Positions 10,892 through 21,508 of a DNA stretch of 64,000 nt are shown here, piece by piece (within the stretch, counting starts at the first letter, position 1; every line of letters begins with the position of its first letter). The notes under the pieces are model-generated. The model did no database searches. It was not told the DNA's origin and worked only from the letters and a program-made list of their open reading frames with translations. The DNA is from Vigna angularis (Eukaryota > Streptophyta > Magnoliopsida > Fabales > Fabaceae), in contig NC_068975.1 in NCBI RefSeq assembly GCF_016808095.1, positions 186,001 through 250,000 on the forward strand. Reading direction: 5' to 3'. The translations under genes were made by a program, and so were the position numbers.

Positions 10892-13800
10892 TTACTTACA
10901 AAAGAGATATGGATATTCCTTTCTCATAAATTCTTCCAATTCCCAAGTCATTTCCTGTGTGTCTTCATTCCAAAGTACTTTTACTGTGCTAATATCCTTC
11001 CCTCTTAGCTTTTTCATTTGAACATCTAGTATACGCACTGGTCCAACTTCCATTGTTAAATTTTCCTTGACCTGAATTTCATCAACTTCTAACACATGCT
11101 TTGGATCTGGAATATACTTCCTCAATTGGGATACATGAAAAACATTGTGCAAATTTGCCAATCCAGGTGGTAATGCTACCTCATAAGCCACTGGCCCAAT
11201 CTTTTTGAGAATTTGATACGGTCCGAGAAATTTTGGTGTCAGTTTCCTCATCTTGATAGCTCTCCCGACTCCTGTAGTTGGTGTTACTCGTAAGAATACA
11301 TGATCTCCTTCTTCAAATTCTAACGGTCTTCTTCTTTTGTCGGCATATGACTTTTGTCTACTTTGAGTTGCTTTCATCCGATCTTGGATTAATTTTATTT
11401 TTTCTGTGGTTCGCTGTAATAGCTCGGGTCCTACTGTTAGTGCTTCCCCATCTTGAAACCAACACAACGGGGTTCTACATCTTCTTCCATATAAAGCTTC
11501 ATATGGTGGCATACCAATACTGGAATGATAACTGTTGTTGTAAGTAAATTCTACTAATGGTAGTATCTCATTCCAACTTCCAAGATGATCTAATACACAA
11601 GTTCTTAGCAAATCCTCCAAAGACTGAATAGTCCTTTCTGTTTGACCATCAGTCTGAGGGTGATAAGCCGAACTCATCCTCAACCGTGTTCCTAGAGCCT
11701 TCTGTAGCGTCTGCCAAAACCTTGAAGTAAACCTTGGATCTCTGTCTGACACAATGCTTGTAGGTATGCCATGCAACCTCACTACTTCTCCGATGTATAA
11801 ATCTGTCAGCTTTTCTAGTGACATACGTTGATTAATGGGCAAAAAGTGAGCGCTTTTGGTTAGTCTATCAACGATAACCCAGATGGAATCGTGACCTTTT
11901 GATGATTTTGGTAAATGTGTTACAAAGTCCATCGAAATACTGTCCCACTTCCATTGAGGAATGTCTAACTGTCGTAACATCCCTCCCGGTTTTTGATGCT
12001 CCACTTTTGCCTTCTGACACACCAAGCAGGCTGCTACAAACTCGGCCACATCCCTCTTCATCCCATTCCACCAAAATGACTCTTTCAGGTCCTTATACAT
12101 CTTAGTCATACCTGGATGTATGCTAAGACGACTTTTATGGCCTTCGTCTAAAATTAAATGTTTTAATTCACTCTTTGTAGGTATACACACTCTGTTCTTA
12201 AATCGAAGAATGCCATCTTTACTTAGAACAAACTCCTTAGCTTGATCGGTGTCCAACAACCTGATCTTTTGCTGCAACTCTTGATCCATCGACTGCTCAA
12301 CCTTCACTTGTTCTAAGAAGTCACTAGTGATTACTAAATGACCACACCATATATGATCTGGGTTTAACTGCAACCCCAAGTTCATATCACGTAACTTTTC
12401 TAACAGTTCTAATTCCTTCACCATCATTGTTGTTATGTGAGCTTGTCTCCTACTCAATGCATCTGCCACCACATTGGCTTTTCCTGGGTGATATAAAAGC
12501 TCGAAATCATAGTCCTTCATATATTCCATCCATCTTCTTTGTCGCATGTTCAGCTCCTTTTGATCGAACAAATACTTTAGACTCTTATGGTCACTAAAAA
12601 CTTGGAAACTTGCCCCATAGAGGTAGTGTCTCCATGTCTTTAATGCAAATACTACTGCTGCAAGTTCTATGTCATGCGTTGGGTAGTTCTTCTCATGCGC
12701 CTTTAGCTGCCTAGATGCGTAAGCTACAGGTGTCCTTCCTTGCATTAGGACGCACCCCAATCCTTGATATGACGCATCGCAGTACACCTCAAAAGATTTG
12801 CTAGAGTCTGGAATGATTAATACTGGTGCTGACGTTAGTCGTTGCTTCATATCCTCAAAACTGGCTTCGCACTTTTCAGTCCACAGAAATGGTTAATCTT
12901 TACGAGTTAACTGAGTTAGAGGACCTACAATCTTGGAAAACCCTTCAACAAAACGTCGGTAATAACCGGCTAATCCTACAAAACTTCGTACTTCAGTTAC
13001 AGTTTTCGGCCGCTCCCACTTTAGCACAGCTTCCACCTTTGCTGGATCCACTGAGATTCCTTGAGCAGAAATCACATGACCCAAAAATTGTACTTTCTCT
13101 ATCCATAACTCACACTTTGACAGTTTCCCATACAATTGATGTTTTCTTAAAATTTCCAACGCCACCCTCAAGTGTTCTGCATGTTTTTCCTTATTCTCTG
13201 AATAAATAAGAATATCGTCTATAAATACTACCACGAACTTATCTAAACATGACCGAAATATTCTGTTCATGTAGTCCATAAAAATCGCTGGAGCATTCGT
13301 CACGCCAAACGGCATTACCACGTACTCAAAGTGTCCGTAGCGAGATCTGAAAGCCGTCTTTTGTACATCTTCCGTCTTGACAAGAATCTGATGGTACCCA
13401 GATCTGAGATCAATTTTTGAAAACACCTCTGCTCCCCTCAACTGATCTAATAGATCATCGATTCTTGGCAAAGGATATTTGTTCTTTATTGTAACCTTGT
13501 TCAGCTGTCGATAATCCACGCACAACCTTAAACTTCCATCCTTCTTCTTCACCAGCAATACAGGAGCTCCCCATGGAGACACACTTGGACGGATAAACTT
13601 CTTCTCCAGCAGATCTTCGATTTGCTTTTTCAACTCTACTAGTTCGGCAGGAGCCATTCTGTATGGAGCCATAGAAACCGGGCCAGCTCCGGGCACTAGA
13701 TCTATTGTGAAATCGATCTCTCGACTAGGTGGTAAACCTGGTACTTCTTCTGGAAAAACATCAACATATTCTTCTACCACAGGTATTCCGATGATTTGTT

Positions 13801-15130
13801 CTTCAGTATTCTCTCTTTTCTCCTAACCTAACATCACATAGCAGGTAGCTCCATCTTTGATATCCTTCACAACGACTCGAGTTGAGCTTAGTTCTAAATC
13901 GTTCAAATTTAGAAACTCTATCTTTTGTTTCCCACAGTCAATAAGAACGTGATTGGCAGTCAACCAATCCATTCCCAGAATAATGTCTAGATTTTGAAGG
14001 GGTAAGCAGATCAAGTTCACTTTGAACTTGCGTCCTGCAATTTGGATCGGGCATCCGACACAGACTGAACTGGTCGTAACTGGTCCCGATGCTGGTGTAG
14101 AAACTACTAATTCACACCCTAGATCAAGCATCGGTAATCTGAGTCTTTCTAAACATGCTAGGGATATAAAGGAGTGTGTGGCTCCAGAGTCAAACAAAAC
14201 ATATACGCATTCTCCTAACAACATACAGGTGTGTAAGATTAATGTACCTGGCTTAGTAGCCTCTTCTCCAGACATTGCGAATACTCTTCCTGTTGCCCGG
14301 GGCTTTACTTCAGCAGAATCTTGTTGTTGTGGTTCTCCCATCTTCTTTTTCTTTGGACAAACATTAGCAAAGTGTCCCGGATCATTGCAGATGAAACATC
14401 TCTTCCCTTCAACTTTTTCCCCAATAAGTTTAGGGCAGTCACGTCTGAAATGTGCCCCTCCACACTCAAAACACTTCACTGTTCCCCTATATGATAATTG
14501 TGGTTTTTCATAAGGTTTTTTGTTGAATTTCATTGAAGATTCTCCCTTTGCAAGTCTGGAAACTCTACTTGGATCAAACTCCAACAATTCTATCATTCTG
14601 GCTTTCTCTACCAATGCTGGAAACTCTTGTATTTCCAATGGCATAAGTACCTTCTTCAGTTCATGCCTTAGTCCTCCCTCGAATTTTCGACATCTCCATT
14701 CTTCTGTGATATTCTGAGTATAAAACCTCGAGAGATAATTAAATTTTACTACGTACTCTTGTACTGATAACCTCCTTTATTGTAAGGTCAGAAACTCCGC
14801 CTCCCTTGCAAATTTTGCACTGTTTGGAAAATATTTTTCCAAGAACCTTATCTTAAAGTTCTCCCAATTCACAGCCTCACCACGAACCGTCATCAACTGT
14901 TGCATACTTTCCCACCAATATTCAGCCTCACCCACTAAAAGAAATGATGCATAAGTTAATTTTTGTTCTTCTGAGCAAGTTATTACCCGAAAAATCTTCT
15001 CGTTCTGCCTTAGCCAAGAGTCAGCCTCATCAGGAGTAGCCTCCCCATTAAATTTAGTTGGATCATGCCTTAAGAAGTCATTCAAGCTAGAATGATTTTG
15101 AGGTACTTGATCAACTTGTTGTTGCTGCAT
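10892..15130 (-). pseudogene. Tekay-type gag-pol polyprotein with three in-frame stops
   Basis: One reading frame of 1413 codons from the Met at 15130 to the stop at 10892. Three nonsense codons lie at about 14777, 13823 and 12893, with no frameshift. Gag occupies the first 200 residues. Two CCHC knuckles follow (CFECGGAHFRRDC at about 220-232, CFICNDPGHFANVC at about 245-258), then the aspartic protease DSGATHSF near 314. Reverse transcriptase has FIDD at about 636-639. RNase H shows YCDAS and ELAAVVFAL. Integrase has an HHCC finger and the D-D-E residues in MDFVTH, VSDRDPRF and QTERTIQ. A GPY motif (KFLGPYQIL) and a chromodomain-like tail ending EEFMRKEYPYLF complete it. Sense codons at the stops would plausibly be Gln (CAA/CAG), i.e. 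C-to-T changes. Proteins would have to come from another copy. Confidence 0.93.
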
Positions 15131-15283
15131 CTTTGTCGAGTTTAAATGATTTCTTCAAAAAGGTAACAATACAATTTAGCATATGATATCAATTTCCTCC
15201 AATAGTCATTTTCATCATAACAATTAATAGTTTTACTAAGAATAATAATTTCACTCCCCATAGTCCAAAATACTTTCGAAAAC

Positions 15284-15298
15284 CATTGCTCTGATACC
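15284..15298 (-). other. second tRNA-Met primer-binding-like site inside the 5' leader
   Basis: Minus strand reads TGGTATCAGAGCAATGG, directly preceded by …GGACGTTACAGA. This is a full initiator tRNA-Met primer site following an LTR-like ACA end, 480 bp inside the element and separate from the true site at 15780-15793. It suggests that the leader contains the end of another LTR element's LTR. Confidence 0.7.
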
Positions 15299-15300
15299 AT

Positions 15301-15600
15301 CTGTAACGTCCCGGCAACTCGCAGGGACCATCGACTGCCCCCACAGATCACCACCAGGCTTTCCAGTGTGCTTTGTCCTCACTCGCACACTTTCCGGGAA
15401 AACTTCCCAGAAGGTCACCCATCCCAGAATTACTCCAAGCTAAGCACGCTTAACTATGGAGTTCTTATGAGTCAGGCTACCGAAAAGCAAATGCATTTTG
15501 GTGATATGAGTAGTCAAATCAATTCCTTTAAGCTATCCTTCAACTCTATAGTCCCATACCTACACAGTCTCCAGATCCCTCTCATTCCGGTGTATGTTCG
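15301..15600 (-). repeat. Cassandra-like segment containing a 5S rRNA-derived sequence
   Basis: On the minus strand, about 15470-15390 reads like degraded plant 5S rRNA: AGAACTCC-AGTTAAGCGTGC followed by GGATGGGTGACC and CTGGGAAG. The internal pol III promoter words are kept: box A region AGTTAAGCGTGC at 15455-15444 and box C region GGATGGGTGACC at 15424-15413. 5S-derived DNA in LTRs is the known hallmark of Cassandra TRIM elements. The flanking ACGTTACA end and primer site fit that. The middle of the 5S unit has substitutions, so it is not a 5S gene. Confidence 0.7.
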
Positions 15601-15779
15601 ATTCGTCCATGTACCCCTTCCACCCGAAGCTGCCAGGAGCCGCTCCTTGTCTGTGCCCCCTGCACCATGCTTCTTGCACCGGCGTCACTCCCCGCCCTCG
15701 TCTCCGTGCCCGGGTGTCACATGCCCACCAGCTTCCGCTTGGTTCGTCCTCGAACCACACCGTACTGGGAGAGGCTAGG

Positions 15780-15793
15780 CTCTGATACCATAG
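15780..15793 (-). other. primer-binding site of the Tekay-type element
   Basis: Read on minus, the right LTR ends …GTTACA, then a short spacer, then TGGTATCAGAGCC, complementary to the 3' end of initiator tRNA-Met. This is the standard site for this lineage and sets the minus-strand orientation. Confidence 0.88.
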
Positions 15794-18564
15794 TGTAACA
15801 CCCAAATATTTTAAAGGGTATTACTGATAGTAGAGACTAAATTAATTTGATATCTCATATAAACAATCAAACTGTATTTCAATTACTCCAAAGTACAATA
15901 CCAAATTTACAAACTTTAAACAATATAGTCTTCATCATTGAAATTTCAACTTATAAGTTTTACACAACATAATTTTCCCAATACAAATTTATTCTTTTTT
16001 TTTTACAAAAATCCCTGAAAGTTTTTCCCCGCATCTCTCTCATCTCTAAGCTTTTTCAACCGCATCTGCAACATTATCTAATCACATATAACATGAGTTA
16101 TATGATCATAGAACAAACAAATAAGGGTAAGCCAACCATATCATATCAATCATTAAAGTTGAAATAAGAATAGTTCAATCATGTATTTCTACAATTACTA
16201 AAATATCATTACCCCGATGTCATTAATTCATCATTATCAAAATCATCTTCCTCAATTTCATAAACCTTACAATTTTACCATGCTTACTCACGAAGCCTTA
16301 TGGTCAGACCGCTCTCTGCCTGCTTCCTTAAGCCTCACCGGTATACTATGTCTTACTCTCTGAAGCCTTATGGTCAGACCTCTCTCTGCCTGCTTCTATA
16401 AAACTTATGAACCACATATTTATGTCAAAGCCTTATGGTCAGACCACTTGCTGCCTGCTTTCATAAACCTCAGGTGTTACTTTGCTCATATCAAGCTCTC
16501 ATGGTATAACCGAACATACTACTTCCCGTAGGAAACATCATTTCATAAGCAATAATTTCTTATATCCATTCCAACATTTCATCAAATCAATATTTCATAC
16601 CCTCTTATCCACTCCAACATTTCAACAAATCAACAATTCATAACCTCTTCTCCCCATAACTCAATCATGTTCATTCTCTAATCATAATTTGACAATAACC
16701 TATTTTGGTGTCAATAAATTAAACATATTGCCAGATATCATACTTCATATTATAAACTCATTTTGACCATAACGAGTATAACTCAACATATTTTCACCAA
16801 TCAAAGATTCATAAATCAGTCAAAACATTTCAACATATCTTAGCAACTACGTATTAAAGTCTGAGCTCAATGTAACGATAAATAAAATATATATGAACTT
16901 TTTACCATGATAACTTTATGCATCTACAATTGACTTATTTTATTTTATTTTCATCCTATTAGAGATCTTTCTTTACCCCAATTGGTCACCGGAGAGGACC
17001 CAGATGTCTGAACGCATCAAACTCACCTTCGACGCCAACACATATGACTAGTCACAACTGACTGGACCAGGCCAGGGCTGCTCTATGATCAGGGATGTGC
17101 CAACTCAGGTTTTTAAGGTTCCTCTATCCTACCAACAAAGGGAGGTCCTTAATAATTAACAATTTATTTATTTAATTTATCTACCTTGTTTTCTTATGCT
17201 CTAAATCTAAAATGCCTAATTTTAATATTTTACTTCCTCTCACAACAACCTCAAACAGTATATGCATATCTATTTAATACCCATATACAAATTTATTACA
17301 GAACCCTTACTCCAAACCTTCCAACAAAATCAATTTCAGCCAACAAACTCATTCAATAAATTCATCACAATAAACATCCATAATAGATTTCATACAAGAT
17401 AATTATAAACAATTAACAAAAATAAAATATTACTATAAATGGTCATAGAAGAATACAATCATAAAAATAATCTTAATATAAAAATTCATGGGGAAACAAG
17501 AAGTTGAATCTGGCAGAGCCGGTTAGACAACTTCTAATCCATCCAAAAATATAATATAATTAAATAACAAGAACAATAACATGTCTGGGGAAATAAGAAG
17601 TTGAATCTGGCAAAGCCGGTTAGACAACTTCTAATCCTTCCAAAAATGCAATAAAATAAATAAGTAAAGCAATAAATAGTTTGGGGAAACAAGAAGTTGA
17701 ATCTGGCAGAGCCGGTTAGACAACTTCTAATCCTTCCAAAAATGCAATAAAATAAATAAGTAAAGAAATAAAAGTTTGGGGAAATAAGAAATTGAATCTG
17801 GCAGAGCCGGTTAGATAATTTCTAATCCTTCCAAAATACAATAAATAAAGGAAACAATAAAATGTTTGGGGAAACAAGAAATTGAATCTGGCAGAGCCGG
17901 TTAGACAATTTCTAATCCTTCCAAAATACAAAAATAAACAACTAATAACATACAAATGGCATAACATAATCAACATCACATTTTACAACTATCACACTTG
18001 GATATCAACACAAAAGTATACTCTCATTTAAAATTCAAGATCATACAGAAACAAAATATTCCATATTCAAGATTTAAGGTCAGACAAAAGAAAAATATAA
18101 CATATTCAAGACTCAAGATAATACAAAAGGAATTACTCAAAGTTAGCTCCCCTTACCTCTATTACAGACTTAATCCCCTCGCCCTCTGAGAACTTCCAGA
18201 ATATCCCCTTTGAAAAATTTGAAATTCTTCCAACTCTCTTCTCTCAAAAATTTTCTAAGTTCTTTGGTGTAAATTTTTCAGCCTCCCCCCTTGGCTATTT
18301 ATAGCAAAAAAATTTACTATTCATTTTTTACTATTCATTTTAACTATTCATTATTTTATTCATTTTACTATTACAAAAATAATTTTTTATTTGCAATTTG
18401 ATAAATTCTGATCTCAAAGCTACGTGGAACACTTATCCTTTCCAAAAAAAATTTTTTTTATTTTTTTTTATTTTTTTTTATTTTTACTATTCACTTTTTA
18501 CTATTCCCTTTTTACTATTCATTTTTTTTTTATTTAACTTACAAATATTTTCAAGGATCTTACA
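15794..18564 (-). repeat. right LTR (5' LTR) of the Tekay-type element
   Basis: 2771 bp, TGTAACACCC … GATCTTACA, nearly identical to the left LTR and followed by the TSD gctta at 18565-18569. It contains the same triple repeat (near 16293-16466) and the five-unit hairpin array (17490-17924). Promoter elements for minus-strand transcription should lie here, but no single TATA box stands out in this AT-rich DNA. Confidence 0.92.
17490..17924. repeat. five-unit hairpin minisatellite in the right LTR
   Basis: The right-LTR copy of the array at 9737-10171, offset by 7753 bp. It shows the same unit order and the same paired stem changes in units 4 and 5, as expected because both LTRs derive from one template. 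Confidence 0.9.
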
Positions 18565-18889
18565 GCTTACCCCATACATTTTTGTGTGTGTGCATGTGAA
18601 TGCGATGATTGTATAATGTGTGATGTTATATGTGAGCAGATAATGTTGTAGGTGGTTCTTAATCATAATAGATTCGAGAGACGGGGGACAAACTTGAGAT
18701 TTTATTTATAGTTATTACTTTTGAACTTTAAGAGAATGTAATTGAAGTCATTTTATTTCCTTCGTTATTTTCATTGGACAAATGTTTTGGAATTATTGCA
18801 CGTTTAAATGTTGAGATTATTAAAAATACGTTTTAAAATTTACCGATTTTTGTGAACCTGTGACATCCCAGAATTTAGGGTGTTACTTT
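18565..18889 (+). repeat. gypsy LTR-like repeat, right half
   Basis: Continues the repeat interrupted at 8039: gcttaccccatacattttt… matches 38596 onward. It ends at '…tttagggtgttac', a typical LTR end for this group. The following ttttggcatcaca may be a decayed tRNA-Met primer site. Confidence 0.65.
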
Positions 18890-20011
18890 TGGCATCACAA
18901 TTAGGTTTTTGAAAAAAATTTGGGATTTTTGGGGAGTGAGCTTGTCTAGCTTTTGTTCTGTGATGGTAATGCATGAGTTGGTGTATGATTGTGTGGATTG
19001 CATGCATAAGTGTATGATTGTGTGGATTCCATTCGTATATGTATGAATGTGTGTATTGTTCTTGCATCTCTTGTGAAGGAGTCCAATTTGACTATTTGTA
19101 TAGGGTTAGTAATTTATATGTAAATTGTTCTAGAATTAATTTAGTTTTATTGTGGATCTTTGTAGCTTGTTTTTTTGCATGATGAGAATATATGTAGAAC
19201 ACATTCAATAGTTGTTGTGACATTCTTTTGATCTGTTCAGAGATTTTTTTTTTGTATTATGAAAATTTATGTGTTTGTGGTATATGCAATTCTAAGAAAG
19301 TATTTGAAGTTCTACCTAGTGTATGTTTCCTTGTGAGTGCAATTTTTAGGAACGAAAATTCTTTTGAGGAGGGGTGAATGTAAGATTCGGGAAAATAAGA
19401 GTCTTAGAAATAAGGTAGTCTTATTGAAACATTGATTTTTTTTATTGATAATTAATGTTTTTAAGTGTACATTTTTGTTAGAACATAATGGTTATGTTAT
19501 TTATTTTATTTTATTTATATTTTTGCCTTGGGGAAAAAGGATCTTTTACCATTTATTAATTAGATGCAAGAATTAAAATAGGGGGTATAGAAAGGAAAAA
19601 CATACAAATTAAATAATATGGAAAATTAATAAAAAGATAGTATGTAAATCTTTTAGAAGATTTAATTGTTGTTATTTTAACAATTAGTTAAATAATAATA
19701 GGAGATATAATCTTGGTGGGTTTAACGATTAAAAGATATATTATTATTAAAGAAAACCATTATTAAATATTGTTAGATGATTTAAAAGATATTTGGAGAT
19801 ATGGCTAATTAAAAGATATCTTAAGATATTATTTGATGTAATTAGATATTATTATTAGATAATAATAATAATAATATATTATTGATAGACTTATTATATT
19901 TAGAATAAAATATATTATTACAAGTGAGAAATATTAGAGATAGAATTGGGTTATTTATAAATAATAACATATAGAGAGAGGCGTACTTTTTGGTGTGTCT
20001 AGGAACCCTAG
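18890..20011 (+). mobile_element. gypsy element remnant: 3' end of internal region and partial LTR
   Basis: About 19340-19378 reads aacgaaaattcttttgagg followed by aggggtgaa. This is the usual stop-codon and polypurine-tract region at the 3' end of plant gypsy pol genes. An LTR-like start TGTAAGATTCGGG follows at 19379 and is cut at 20011 by the next element. No pol coding is left between 18890 and 19340, so this is a heavily deleted copy. Whether it belongs to the same element as 18565-18889 is not certain. Confidence 0.5.
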
Positions 20012-21429
20012 TGTTGAGATTGTTGATAGGGGGAACACTGGTTTAGCTAAACCTACAATCTCAGAGCTTTTGGTTTTTTATGATGACAACATTATTAATA
20101 ACAACATGTGTTGTTATGTGTTGTTTATATGTTACATGTTCATAGCTTTCATGTTTATGATTATTTGAGAACATGTTTGTATTGATTTTCTCATTGTTGC
20201 AATTCATTGAGTTTTACATGAGATCTTATCTACGAATGCATGACATAAATTTTAGAAAGGGAAAACCACATGCACTTTTGTTGAACTTATAATATATGGA
20301 AAAACAACAGTTTTAAGTCGACTTCATTATGAAGTAAGTCGATTAAAACTCATGGCTTTGCAAAAACTTTTTCAAAGTGTGCTGTGAGAATTTTTGAAGA
20401 GAAAGTTTTTCAAAACTTTGTTTAACTGTGTTGTATAGTCCATTACATGCAACCTGCATTCGACAAAGTCTGTTACAGTTTTGAAATTCTGTTAATGCTT
20501 GAATTAAATGTAACAACGACTATATTTTTAAATATGTTGACCAAACATTTATTGTGATTCGACTGCATTAATTGTGCATTCAATTAACTGCATTGATTGC
20601 TGCTAACTACTTTAACTGAGTTGTAGTAGTCGACTACATTAGTAGCTAAGTCGACTTGAAAGCGTTAGAATTGTGAAAAACTATAAATAGACGCAAATTT
20701 ATATTCTGTAAGGGACTTTTTGAATTCAAACATTTTCATATTCATTACAAATTAGTGCTATCTTACAAAACGTGGAAAAACTCCAAGAATAAAAGAAGAC
20801 CGTGGTGATCATTTCTTAATATTTCTTGAAGAGCAAGATTGTTGTGCTTTGAAATAGCTGATCAAATCTGCACAGAGAGGTATTTACTAAAAGATCAGAG
20901 TTTACAATCTACTGAAGATTGGGCTGATTCCGTGTTCTGATTACAGGAAGAAGAGCGTGTTGTGTTCTTGACTATGAGGGGTTTCTCAAAGGGTTGAAGA
21001 CGACAGGAGAGGGGACATCTTGCTGTTGGTCTTTGTTTGTTGTATGCCTATATTTTGATTAGAGGGTTAGAGAGGTGTTTTATATTTTTGACATGGAGGT
21101 CGCTATAAAAGACTTGTTTTAAAAACCTTGATCGTTATAGTGCATTTTCTTGCTATGGTGGAAGGACACTGGATACAGGCTTAGCCAAACCAATATAAAA
21201 ACTCAGTGTTTGATTTTTCTATCCCTACTCTATTACATTCAGTCGACTTTATTTTTCACGCATTCGACTATATTCCACTGCACTACAAAGGTTTTTTCCT
21301 TGCGTTTCAAAAAAGCTTTTAAAGGCATCCACTTTGCGAAAAAGATTTAAAGAAAACATTGTTTTTGTATTTCACCAATTCACCTTCCCCCCTTTTGGTG
21401 TTGAAAACAAAGTCATTCTATTTTCAACA
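20012..21429 (+). repeat. 5' LTR of the SIRE-like element
   Basis: 1418 bp, TGTTGAGATTGTTGATAGG … CTATTTTCAACA. It is homologous to the solo LTR at 24782 and the LTR at 27354 and is most similar to the latter over its first 200 bp. It contains a conspicuous inverted repeat around 20316-20345 (AAGTCGACTTCAT … ATGAAGTAAGTCGATT). Confidence 0.85.
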
Positions 21430-21430
21430 A

Positions 21431-21446
21431 TTGGCACCAGAGTTGG
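21431..21446 (+). other. primer-binding site of the SIRE-like element
   Basis: TTGGCACCAGAGTTGG follows the LTR end (CAACA) by one base. It is a decayed version of the tRNA-Met site TTGGTATCAGAGC. Confidence 0.6.
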
Positions 21447-21508
21447 TTTTCATAAGACATTTGAAAAACAAGTCGATTACTTTTTTTTAAGTCGATTATT
21501 CTTGGAAA

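Larger units (their letters stand above)
8040..18564 (-). mobile_element. complete Tekay-type Ty3/gypsy LTR retrotransposon
   Basis: A 10,525-bp element with TG…CA ends and a perfect 5-bp duplication gctta at 8035-8039 and 18565-18569. The paralogous unoccupied site at about 38594-38600 reads agtagcttacccc, which confirms the boundaries. The LTRs are 2783 and 2771 bp. The tRNA-Met primer site beside the right LTR shows that it is transcribed on the minus strand. The coding order is gag, protease, reverse transcriptase, RNase H, integrase and a chromodomain-like tail, as in the Tekay/Del chromovirus lineage, which also has long LTRs. Only a handful of LTR substitutions are visible, plus T-run and one roughly 14-bp length difference, so it is young. 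Three in-frame stops in gag-pol make it non-autonomous. Confidence 0.9.

Noticed and set aside
10671..11021. 116-codon ORF starting MEHLSFPKIF
   Set aside because: Phe/Leu/Tyr-rich translation of the 'ttttactattc' low-complexity block; it overlaps the LTR edge and the 3' end of gag-pol in antisense.
14022..14513. 163-codon plus-strand ORF
   Set aside because: Antisense to the gypsy gag-protease region with its zinc knuckles and DSGATHSF motif.
15390..15475. Functional 5S rRNA gene
   Set aside because: Only part of the 120-bp gene is recognisable, with substitutions between the conserved boxes, and it is embedded in an LTR-element leader.
8040..18564. Endogenous pararetrovirus or envelope-bearing retrovirus
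   Set aside because: LTRs, integrase and chromodomain tail identify a Tekay-type LTR retrotransposon; no movement-protein, coat or envelope-like ORF is present.
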